The notes beneath the pieces were generated by a model. The model was given only the letters and a program-made list of their open reading frames with translations. It searched no databases and was not told where the DNA came from. A DNA stretch of 64,000 nt from Panopea generosa (taxonomy: Eukaryota > Mollusca > Bivalvia > Adapedonta > Hiatellidae). The stretch covers positions 5,189,598 through 5,253,597 of the forward strand of contig CM055896.1 in NCBI GenBank assembly GCA_029582155.1. Reading direction: 5' to 3'. Position 1 is the first letter of the stretch; every line of letters starts with the position of its first letter. Position numbers and translations under genes: made by a program. Positions 57,301-64,000 of the stretch are shown here, one piece after another.

Positions 57301-60300
57301 TTTATATATTCGGACAAGTACGAAAGTACTTCGGCAATTTACATACGAAAGCCGAGTTATATAGAAAAAAATCGAGCGATGAATCGGAAGTAATATAACA
57401 CTAGGTTAATATGCAAATACACTCCTGCACCGCTATTCATGGGATGATATTAATTTACATTAAAGTTAGCTCGATTGATATGTAAGTTTAAATATTTTTG
57501 ACTCCCTCCAGTTTCGGGTTCATAAGTAATCGTTATAATGCGTGTTCCAGTGCTAAGTGTTTTTAGAGGTCGGATCGTGCATGTAATCGAACCGGTTGCC
57601 TGTGGCAGATGTGCCAACACCACTATTACACCATTATAATGCTTTACTTTTGTTGTTGATAATGAATATTTACCTTTATTCTTATTTCTCAGTTTTCTTC
57701 ACTAAAATATATGGACATAAATAATGCGACAATATATATCAACCGAATTAATGTAAACATACCCTTTACGTTTCAAAACGAAAATAGTTCCAACGACGAG
57801 TGCAGCAACTACAAAAGCGCTAACAACTGCACCAATAGTTATAGACGAGTTACTGCCACCTTCTCCATCATTGGTTTGACTTTTTGAAGCTGTAGAAACG
57901 TTAATAATTTTGAGCCTTTGTGTAACGAAAACAGTTTATACTTTAGTTATAATGTTGTTATAACTGTGCTAATAATAGTAACTAAGTTGAGTGCTTCCAT
58001 ACATAGCAACATATATTAGCATATGGACGTCTGTGTTTTGTACTAAATATATATAAAGCAGATTTAGAAAAAATCATTTAAATGAAAATATTGAATATGG
58101 TTTGACGGGTTAACGTAACATTATATTTATTATTAGTTTTCAAAACAAATTAACATGCGATTTAAATAACCCATTAAGATTGCAGGTATAACCAGTAATA
58201 TCGGTGCAATAACACTGGAATATGCCACAATGAATGGCATCTTTGAAATGGTATATCTGTAAGCAGTATTTTGCCAAAATGTATCCGAATGTTGACATTT
58301 GCAGGTTTAATTTTTATAATAAATTACAATAAACTGTCTCGTGATACAACTTAATATAAGTAAGACCGTAATTAGGGATAGGCACGAGAAAGTTAAAGTA
58401 ATTGAAAAGTCACTCAGGTTACAGCTATGCCGTACCATTGAAACCAAAATTCTATTGACCTAGGCAGGCACATAAAGCAAACATTTGAGTAGTGTTGGAT
58501 CTATATATACAACATATAGTATCGCGAAATATTTATTATCTAAACTCTTGGTATTTTTAGTGTGAAACACAGTACACCATGTAAAGCACTCGAAGCGTTT
58601 TACAAATCTTATTTGTGACAAGAAATTGAATATGATGAAGTAGATGTAGATGTAGGTGCCCCACTCAACATTGTGTCAGTAGACAATGTGCTTACTGTGG
58701 TCCGCTGGAAAGTAGTATCTGATTCCAACCTTTCACAGCAGACCACACTGCGACCTGAGCATGTAACGACATTCAACGCATCTCAATGAACAAAGAAACA
58801 TTACCTCAAAGAGGTTTTACATCTGAACAGAGTGGCTTATATCAAAGTACTCATAGTACTGGATGTGTGATTGCAATATGAGATTATATGAAATGCGTTT
58901 CTGCTTTGTATGCGTTTGACTTACCGAATAAATACAGGATACAATTAAAAAGTAGTCTGTGTTGTGGTATGTTTATGGAATGGACGGATAATTGAATGAC
59001 ATTTAAATATATAATACATATTTATAATGATGTTTTTTTTTCTACCTGGGCATTAAAGAGAGGTTATGCCCCGGATTTTAAAATAAGTTTTTGAAAATGG
59101 AAAACAATTTTAATTTTTTTAAAAAAAACACCATACAAATTACCTTCTTCTATAAACCTGATTCATTTAGTTTCTAACTAACAAACATTTGAATTACTGT
59201 GAAGAGGTTGAATACTAGTATTCAAGAGCTCACATGAAGGTACAGGCTTACCCAGAAAGCGCGGGGTAAATATGATATTATATGTATAGTATATGGTATA
59301 GAGGTAATTGTGATAATAAGGGCTATTGTTAAAAAATAGACCAATTTATTACAGCAATAAATTAGCTGTTTCTCTCCTATAATGAGGCGGACAGGATAAA
59401 GGAGCCGAGGTACTTTCTATGGTTGCACCGTTTTGACATTTTTTTCTACCAGTGTGCCGAATCTGCAACAAATTTATAAAATTTTCAAGGGTTACTTTTT
59501 CCCACCAACCCTCCCTTATTTTGTTACAAGATGGCTTCAATAAAGGTCTAGTTTATTGGTTACTGGTCAGTACTCTTTCTAGTCATTGTTGTCATTTACG
59601 TGTGAATTTACTAGTCAATTTGTGTATTCATTCAACAACATGTCGGCCTATAGTTCGTCTAATTATTAAGTTGATAGCTTGAACTTTATCTTTTCTTGAA
59701 CACGATGCTGCTTATTCATATATATTTCAGGGAATCTTGTAGCAGGCCGCAGTCATCCCAATTCACTTGTCATGTCGTGTTTAGCAACCATGCTAATGCG
59801 TAAAATCAGAGAATCCAAATACAACAAAAGTCTCTCACGGCAGCTGGCCGGGAACAAAGCTCAATATTAAATAGACATTGCTTTACGCAGGCTTAGTCAA
59901 ATCATGATACACCCATCGTAACATAAGGTACAGACAAGTCTATGTAACAGGGACACTGCGGTTCCTCATTTTAAATAAACATTGAGTGCAACGCTTATAG
60001 ACATATTTTAAAGTTAATGCATTGTTTTATTAAGAAACTGTCTTCAATATCGACCATATACTTATCTTTATATTATATTGATATTTGTCCTTTTTCTTAA
60101 AAGCTCCTCTCAGTGCGGAAAATTCCGGGGAGATCTCATTTTCATTAATAGTTTTCCCGTTTTAGGTCATATAATATAATATAAGTTTATTCTATTCGAA
60201 TAAGGTTAGGGTGAACTGGCTGCTGACCTATTCATTAAAATGCAGGCAACGCCTGCTGGACTGCAATTGTTGCGGAGGAGCGTATTAAGTTGCGGCTAAA

Positions 60301-61162
60301 CACGTTTAAACTGGCTAGCATTTTCTGACCAACATGAGTGAAAACAGCGGGGTCTAACGTGGAGCGAATTTTCATGCATGCCATAAGAGCTGAACCTTAT
60401 GACGCTCTTCCGCAGGTCAACATATGTTTGGACTTTGGGACTTAGCGGAAGAGCGAATGGACATCATAGTTTGAACTATGTGGTCTTGCAGCGTAGTTAT
60501 TGTTATTTAATACCATAAGAGCTGGACCTTATGGCGCTCTTCTGCAGGTCACCATGTGTTTGGACTTTGGGACTTAGCGGAAGAGCGAATGGCCATCATC
60601 GTTTGAACTATGGGGTCTTGGAGCGAAGTTATTGTTTAGTTAATACCATAAGAGATGGACCTTATGGATATAATGAAGTCGCGGCCAGCTCCACTAGTAT
60701 TTGAGATCTCTCTGGGGTTTTCCGTCACTGAGCTGTGACCATATCTGCCAACTATTATCTAATAATACAATCATGTTCATTTTAGTCAATGTTATCATTA
60801 AGTTTTAATGAATGCTTGAGTTTATGCAATACCACAACAGTATTAATGAATATTAAATGCAATAATAAATGATATAAATTTTACAGTGATTATTACTTTA
60901 ATTTTAGCCATCTTGTAATAAATGCTATTAATTAAGAAACTTACCTTTGTTTGAAAGGGAAGGGATTATTCATCCTATACTATATATTGATGTATAATCA
61001 AACCGTGGGTTTAATGAAACTTTAATTACTACGTTGTTATCATTTTCTACTGATTGGTAGTATCAATTGACAAGAAAACAGGTGATAGAATAACCAACAA
61101 TGGCCCTCAAGTACATAACACAATTTGGAATTATCTCTTTTTTGTAATTGTTTCATCAGTAT

Positions 61163-61204
<42 letters not shown>

Positions 61205-64000
61205 ATATTTCGGTAAAGTCCATTCATTCAGGCATCCATTCTTTTTAACATTGACTAATCGATTTTATATCTGATTAGCAAAAATAGTTTTGTTTTCTCG
61301 CTTTTACCCTTTCCCAAGCAAAGATTGTTCATTTATTTTTATAAAAGGAGAACAGATCATTTTGACAGCAAGAATCATTTGCAGTCAATATTGTTGTTGT
61401 TGTGTTTGTTGTTATTGTTGTTTTTATAATGATGATGATAATGATGACTAAAAAGCAAACCATTTACAATGTTTCGGTTAGCTCAGTTAGCAATACGTCT
61501 GACCATTAGTCCAGGGGTCATGCGTTCGAATCATCGCCTGGCCATAGTCTCTATTATGATTGATATAAGAAATTGCGTTTTTTTATAGGAAATTTATCAG
61601 TTATTTGCGGATATGGGTGTGCTTAAGTACTGGCTATCTTTCAGGATCCCAGGAAAGAGTGGTTAACTGATCGTCTATTAGTCCTCGACTCCATACAAAT
61701 GACATTGAATATTAAAAATAACTTAGTTTCTTTAATACCACTCTCAATGCAAATTGCTTGGTTTATCCAAGGACATAAACACATTTTAAAAGTCAATGAT
61801 TGGTAATGTAAACAAAAAGTGCGTACCAAGACCTATCTGTTAATGAAGAAAATACGTTGATACGAATTAATCGGCAACATTCATTGCAAAATATATATGG
61901 TTACAAAGTAATTTAAAACGATTTACTTTAACTTCTGCAGATACTTATAGCACAATTCTGCATTTATTATTGTTATGTTTAAAATAACAGTATAAAGTAA
62001 TAACATCTTATTGATCAATTTTTATCCCCGATCAAATATGACGTGCCTCTGTTTTAAAATTGAGCAAATATGCAATAACTAAAGAATTCATAATACTTTT
62101 TATTATGATCATAGTGTTTTAGTGGATACAAACAAAAGCTTATTGTCATTCAACTTTAAATCTGATGATAAAATACATATAGATTTAAAACTGGAAAACG
62201 TGCCACTAAAATATATGTTTATATGTATTACCGGAGCAGCCTTTTAAACATTAAATGAAAAATGTCCTTTATAAAAGTATAGAATAAAATATATTCCCCA
62301 TTGTTCTTAAAAATAAATACATTCAAGAAATGATTGATACATTAAGACACTTTTTTATAAACATTTATACAAACGTGAGTAATTTTTTATTCCATGTTTT
62401 CCTAGCTTAATTGAAAGTAAATTCGATAAAATATAATTCGTTGCAATTCCCGACGATATATATCCTCCCAATATAAACAAAATCAAATTACAGCATGTTA
62501 TTAAGTATATTAAGTACAATCAATCTATACAAATCCGACCAGTTTTACCTGTTGTGCAGTTATCAAACATATATCCTGCGGAACATCCATGGCTACATGT
62601 ACCAGTAATCCTATCGCATGTCGTTTTGTCTTTACAGTTACCGCATCTGTTGTTACAGTTATATCCAAAGTATCCATCGGTGCAAGCTAAAAGATGCACA
62701 GATAAAATCATTTGTGTTAAATCAACATTTGTTATCCGATCAAACAAAGGAGGCTCGTTTTAATATAAAATAATTGCATATATTCCATGTTGCATCTAAC
62801 CTATTATTCAAAGGTTGACACAGTGTGATACTGAATATAAAGATACAGTTAAACAAATATATCAGTGGAAATCAATACATATGCGCGATTCAAATTTAAA
62901 GTCAATATTGCACAAGGACATTGCTATTCATAATCGATGGCAAATAAACGCCACGTCGAAACAAACTACAATCCTACATACAGGCATAACACAAATGGCT
63001 GTATCAAAGATCAATTATTTATTCTTCATTGACACATTCATTGCGCAAATGGGACTAGCATATTAGACACATACCATATCGTTACCGATTAAAGCAATTC
63101 GTGAACTTATTTTCGATAACTCAATTTTATGTTTGATTTACTTTCTTACCAATATTGCGTGGTGAGACCCAACAGTTAAAATAAAACAACAAAATAAACA
63201 ATTAAAATAATTAAAACAAACTCTTGGTTTTGCACTGATTAAATATATTTACACAATACTGCGTTGGATGTAAATAGATTTATGTTATTTCTGATGTCAA
63301 GTAACCTACTACCTACTTATATTGCAAAGTACGCCCGTATAGCCCCGATCACAACCTTCTGCACACCTGCCGTCAGTTATATTACATGTTTGGTTGTTTC
63401 TACAGTTGCCACTGCAGTTGAAGGAGCAATGGAGTCCATAATGTCCAGGATAGCAAGCTTTAAAATATAAGCATTTGTAAAAACAAACGTGGTCAAGTAT
63501 TGTGTGTTCAGTCCTAGATTTAGGACAATTTGTTTATTTAAACAATTTATATTGTAGTGCATAGTTCTCATTCATTACACACATTCATTCACAATGTCCA
63601 ATGAGTGTTGGTCTGGAAACTCACTAAATAATCATTCAATAGGAAATTGCAAATTTACAACATCAATAAACAGTGCTGGAAATGTCTGTTCTTGTTTATA
63701 TCATGCTGGAAAAAACATGTACCTTAACTGTTATCAACAAACTTTAGAATAGAAACTAAATGTCACGTAAAAGATCTTAAATATTTAACTTCAAGTCACT
63801 ACTTAACTATAAAGGATTATAAACACACTTATATTGCTTATGGTTCAAATTGCTATATAGCTAGAATGTTATGAATATACGCAGTTCCAAATGTAATTAT
63901 GTGCATACTTACGCATCTTACAAATCGGTCCTGTATACCCCGCTGCACAATCAGTACAGTTTCCTTTTTCCTTATTACAAGGGCTAGCATCTAGACAATG
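42294..64000 (-). CDS. Receptor-type protein tyrosine phosphatase with EGF-like ectodomain (5' partial)
   Basis: 21 exons traced, all with compatible phases, totalling 2,439 nt (812 residues and stop). Visible residues: 1-122, three EGF-like modules of the MEGF/scavenger type on phase-1 exons; 139-161, transmembrane helix followed by KRK; 165-256, juxtamembrane region; about 257-540, phosphatase domain D1 with KNRY, YINASF, WPDKDVP and HCSAGVGRTG, so the catalytic Cys446 and Arg452 and the Asp413 of the WPD loop are all present; about 574-800, D2, which lacks the YWP segment, has WKN in place of WPD and has Cys738 six residues, not five, from Arg745. D1 should dephosphorylate phosphotyrosine substrates at the plasma membrane; D2 is probably a non-catalytic regulatory domain. 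The protein ends in YQNI. The 5' part (signal peptide, more EGF modules) is outside the window. Such EGF-type RPTPs are common in molluscs; no orthologue name can be given. Confidence 0.92.
42856..42997 (-). CDS. RPTP exon: D2 pseudo-P-loop
   Basis: Continues HC as GNGENTRTGVVCVL, giving six residues between Cys and Arg, not the canonical five. The Q-loop equivalent reads VKTMKQRNKDIIANY. Acceptor ATCCTTTTTACAG, donor TAC/GTGAGT. Confidence 0.88.
43615..43775 (-). CDS. RPTP exon: D2 pseudo-WPD loop
   Basis: Encodes VKQFHYTAWKNGYNVP (WKN in place of WPD) and QPIIIHC. It ends two bases into a Gly codon, before GTACGT. Confidence 0.88.
44384..44506 (-). CDS. RPTP exon: D2 segment without YWP
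   Basis: 41 codons, phase 0-0, the same size and phase as the D1 exon of 40 codons at 49,905. Encodes LTGRLATGSSNVHGKYTVNY, then a Glu/Lys-rich part ending FKESEK. The YWP of D1 is absent. Acceptor ACGATAG/CTA was chosen because it alone gives phase 0 with an open frame. Donor GTGCAC is weak. Confidence 0.75.
45546..45864 (-). mobile_element. Full-length tRNA-derived SINE with target-site duplication
   Basis: On the minus strand the head GCACCGTGGTCTAGTGGTAG (A box), the CTCGCAT anticodon-like loop and GGGGTTCGGTCCCCG (B box) form a tRNA-Ala-like 5' end without acceptor pairing. A body follows, then a 3' end ATGACTGAAAAA..ATTGAAAGC and (AAC)n at 45,546-45,565. It is flanked by GTATCGTACCATTTAG (45,530-45,545) and GTATCGTACCACTTAG (45,865-45,880), a 16-bp duplication with one mismatch. 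It sits in an RPTP intron. Confidence 0.88.
46197..46334 (-). CDS. RPTP exon: D2 FW block
   Basis: 46 codons, phase 0-0. Encodes NYSKANAYLMTASPNKKIME, then EFWSLVDEQNVKTIVVMAD, the D2 counterpart of DFWRMVW...TIVML. Confidence 0.88.
46810..46883 (-). CDS. RPTP exon: start of D2
   Basis: Encodes SDAYRPKRKNKRLKYIQDLD, then AVYLP. The KNKR block stands where KNRY is in active domains. Acceptor TTTATTTCAG, donor CCG/GTAAGC. Confidence 0.8.
47159..47252 (-). CDS. RPTP exon: D1-D2 linker
   Basis: Encodes LIVQSLRTEAGPSTSSESEY, then SSVYEYEAASE. It is acidic, Ser-rich and low in conservation. Acceptor TGTTTTTTTCAG, donor GAAA/GTATGT, phase 0 to 1. Confidence 0.75.
47683..47832 (-). CDS. RPTP exon: end of D1 and linker
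   Basis: 50 codons, phase 0-0. Encodes EQYVYLHEALAEALLFG, the last PTP helix, then a linker to D2. Donor GAT/GTAAGT. Confidence 0.9.
48189..48324 (-). CDS. RPTP exon: D1 P-loop and Q-loop
   Basis: Completes HCSAGVGRTGTYIAMD (C-x5-R signature) and contains LQMVETLRRQRVNMVQTK, the Q-loop. All residues needed for catalysis are retained. Confidence 0.95.
48835..49045 (-). mobile_element. SINE in an RPTP intron
   Basis: On the minus strand: GAGGTCTTCCCCCACCAG, TAAAACTGGATATGCCATAT and the 3' end GTTGAAATTGGCGTTAAACC, followed by a C-rich run (48,835-48,847). The tail type resembles that of the SINE at 45.5 kb, and the body resembles the fragment at 25.0 kb. It lies just downstream (in gene direction) of the catalytic-Cys exon. 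Confidence 0.72.
49088..49242 (-). CDS. RPTP exon: D1 WPD loop and catalytic Cys
   Basis: Encodes YHFKSWPDKDVPDSAW (WPD loop with the general acid Asp) and GPIVVHC, ending inside the codon after the catalytic Cys. The next exon supplies SAGVGRTG. Confidence 0.95.
49905..50024 (-). CDS. RPTP exon: D1 YWP block
   Basis: 40 codons, phase 0-0. Encodes HKCIQYWPEKGEKSFERITV and a DYNIRHLKIRQ end. Acceptor TTGTATAACCAG, donor CAG/GTAAAT. Confidence 0.93.
50530..50790. other. Intron patch of unclear origin
   Basis: A GC-richer stretch (GTTGCGGGGGTGGGGTGAG, GATCCCCTGTGGCGCCC) with open frames on both strands but no recognisable protein. It may be a decayed mobile element. Confidence 0.3.
51051..51148 (-). 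CDS. RPTP exon: D1 DFWRMVW block
   Basis: Encodes GPIKVMIDDFWRMVWQQRSD, then TIVMLTNLVEFGS, a hallmark PTP block. Donor TCG/GTAAAT, phase 1 to 0. Confidence 0.95.
51438..51615. mobile_element. MITE-like hairpin in an RPTP intron
   Basis: The left arm (TTCAGAGCCACATTATAAAA, TTTTAGAA, GATTTTGTCAATA) and the right arm are reverse complements over about 80 bases with mismatches. TATTGACAAAATCGTTGATG follows the central turn near 51,520. No coding capacity. Confidence 0.72.
51937..51973 (-). CDS. RPTP micro-exon (37 nt)
   Basis: Encodes GYEKAAKFIASQ and the first base of the next Gly, matching the PTP GY....YIA.QGP block. Acceptor TTCATTTTTCCAG, donor CAAG/GTATAT. Confidence 0.88.
52618..52691 (-). 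CDS. RPTP exon: D1 YINAS motif
   Basis: Encodes YDHSRVPLVANCTGESEYIN then ASFID, matching the conserved PTP YDHSRV and YINASF blocks. Donor GAT/GTAAGT. Confidence 0.93.
53089..53176 (-). CDS. RPTP exon: D1 KNRY motif
   Basis: Encodes LLKYGLDDSHKIAILPENRA, then KNRYKEMFAC. The KNRY loop is the phosphotyrosine-recognition loop of PTP domains. Acceptor GTTTTACTTTACAG, donor GCCT/GTGAGA, phase 0 to 1. Confidence 0.92.
53488..55682. repeat. 51-bp VNTR, about 43 copies, filling an RPTP intron
   Basis: Unit GTTACTAGTTTCTCATGAGC then AAATGCTAGTCAAAACGTGG and GAATGTATACA. Copies vary at a few fixed positions (ACAG or ACGG, GGTCTG or GGAATG, GCTAGTC or GCTTGTC), with truncated units near 53,985, 54,990 and 55,500-55,640. 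Because 51 is a multiple of three, one plus-strand frame stays open for up to 211 aa (period 17 aa); this is antisense to the gene and an artefact. It makes up almost 90% of the intron between exons 55,706 and 53,176. Confidence 0.97.
55706..55851 (-). CDS. RPTP exon: juxtamembrane to start of D1
   Basis: Encodes ASNEYYSFAPRKTDIKVHQI followed by WDYIHDKMKEKCESFYKDF, the helix preceding RPTP D1 domains. Donor GCG/GTAAGT; the downstream intron starts only about 23 bp from the VNTR edge. Confidence 0.9.
56156..56283 (-). CDS. RPTP exon: juxtamembrane region
   Basis: Encodes FAKSTPTQRQLEFASLEDDV, then PIYQEV and a basic KKPKKKMN end. Acceptor GTTTTCCAG, donor AATG/GTAAAT; phase 2 to 1. Confidence 0.82.
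57060..57480. repeat. Probable MITE remnants
   Basis: ATAACTCGG near 57,166 and CCGAGTTAT near 57,352 form short inverted ends of a segment of about 195 bp. Just after it, AGCGATGAATCGGAAGTAAT at 57,374 is identical to a string at 7,968. A GCGAGGCTCTGCCGAGC hairpin lies at about 57,075. Confidence 0.45.
57763..57889 (-). CDS. RPTP exon: transmembrane segment
   Basis: A Gly/Ser/Asn linker, then the hydrophobic helix ITIGAVVSAFVVAALVVGTI, ending FVLKRK (stop-transfer). Acceptor CGTTTCTACAG, donor AAAGG/GTATGT; phase 1 to 2. Confidence 0.9.
60381..60666. repeat. 132-bp tandem array with internal inverted repeats
   Basis: Copies start at 60,381, 60,513 and 60,646 (partial) with CCATAAGAG. Each full unit contains CCATAAG/CTTATGG-like arms and CGCTCTTC.GC opposite GCGGAAGAGCG, so each copy can fold into nested hairpins. 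Confidence 0.85.
61163..61201. repeat. CT dinucleotide microsatellite
   Basis: About 19 uninterrupted CT repeats. Confidence 0.97.
61468..61690 (+). mobile_element. tRNA-derived SINE (family with 33.5 kb)
   Basis: Head GGTTAGCTCAGTTAGCAATA (A box) and GCGTTCGAATCATCGCCTGG (B box); body GCGGATATGGGTGTGCTTAA and GTACTGGCTATC.TTCAGG, then GGTTAACTGATCG. It matches the copy at 33,475 block by block. Confidence 0.78.
62549..62686 (-). CDS. RPTP exon: EGF-like module
   Basis: 46 codons, phase 1-1. Reads CTDGYFGYNCNNRCGNC and GTCSHGCSAGYMFDNC. Acceptor GCATCTTTTAG, donor ACAG/GTAAAA. Its symmetry with the previous exon shows module-by-exon duplication. Confidence 0.88.
63317..63457 (-). CDS. RPTP exon: EGF-like module
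   Basis: 47 codons, phase 1-1. Reads CYPGHYGLHCSFNCSGNC and later RCAEGCDRGYTGVLCNI. The acceptor is TTATATTTTAAAG; donor A/GTAGGT was chosen because it keeps phase 1, and an alternative GT four bases on would shift the frame. Confidence 0.82.
63913..64000 (-). CDS. RPTP exon 1 in window (partial): EGF-like module
   Basis: Reads HCLDASPCNKEKGNCTDC, then AAGYTGPICKM: a cysteine-spaced EGF-like module that begins outside the window. Donor ATGC/GTAAGT, phase 1. Confidence 0.85.

Larger units (their letters stand above)
57890..62548. other. Long RPTP intron (about 4.7 kb)
   Basis: Separates the last EGF exon from the transmembrane exon; both boundaries are phase 1. It contains the 132-bp array at 60.4 kb, a CT microsatellite and a SINE. 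I looked for further Cys-rich exons and saw none. Confidence 0.6.

Noticed and set aside
59349..59682. Overlapping frames on both strands in the long RPTP intron
   Set aside because: No conserved motif, and the Cys-rich pattern expected of an EGF exon is absent.

Overview
This is a window of AT-rich eukaryotic genomic DNA. It most likely comes from a bivalve mollusc. The evidence is intron-rich genes with GT-AG junctions, a receptor tyrosine phosphatase with a MEGF-type EGF ectodomain, an HSPA12-type Hsp70, an aerolysin/ETX-MTX2-like protein, tRNA-derived SINEs with a mollusc-type 3' tail, and very many minisatellites. No species can be named from the sequence alone. I see no operon, phage, CRISPR or other prokaryotic system.

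Layout. 1-19.6 kb has no gene I can support and is dominated by tandem repeats: a 43-bp array at 2.4-3.1 kb, a 20-bp array at 6.6-7.96 kb containing a 481-bp block duplication, and a 4.4-kb 20-bp array at 11.5-15.9 kb. At 19.67-20.57 kb (+) lies a single-exon CDS of 300 aa with an ETX/MTX2-like pore-former fold; a splice acceptor sits just before its start codon. From 20.6 to 27.6 kb there are repeats, SINE pieces and a frameshifted mariner-type transposase fossil.

An HSPA12-type gene occupies 27,647-37,615 on the minus strand. Five coding exons join in frame into 583 residues with all the recognisable nucleotide-binding motifs; a short 5' coding end may be missing. Its introns hold a MITE-like hairpin, SINEs and a 109-bp tandem array.

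From 64,000 down to 42,294 (minus strand) runs the 3' part of a receptor-type protein tyrosine phosphatase. I traced 21 exons whose phases all agree. They total 2,439 nt, or 812 residues plus stop: three EGF-like modules, one transmembrane helix, a juxtamembrane segment, a catalytically complete D1 phosphatase domain, a degenerate D2 domain, and a C-terminal YQNI. The 5' end (signal peptide and further EGF modules) lies beyond the window. Its introns carry a 51-bp VNTR of about 2.2 kb, a full SINE with target-site duplications, a second SINE and a hairpin MITE.

The three genes have no evident functional link beyond plausible roles in stress, immunity or signalling; that is inference. The most notable observations are the degenerate second phosphatase domain, the minisatellite at 21.6 kb that seems to have grown from the end of a dispersed element, and the VNTR that fills an intron of the phosphatase gene.
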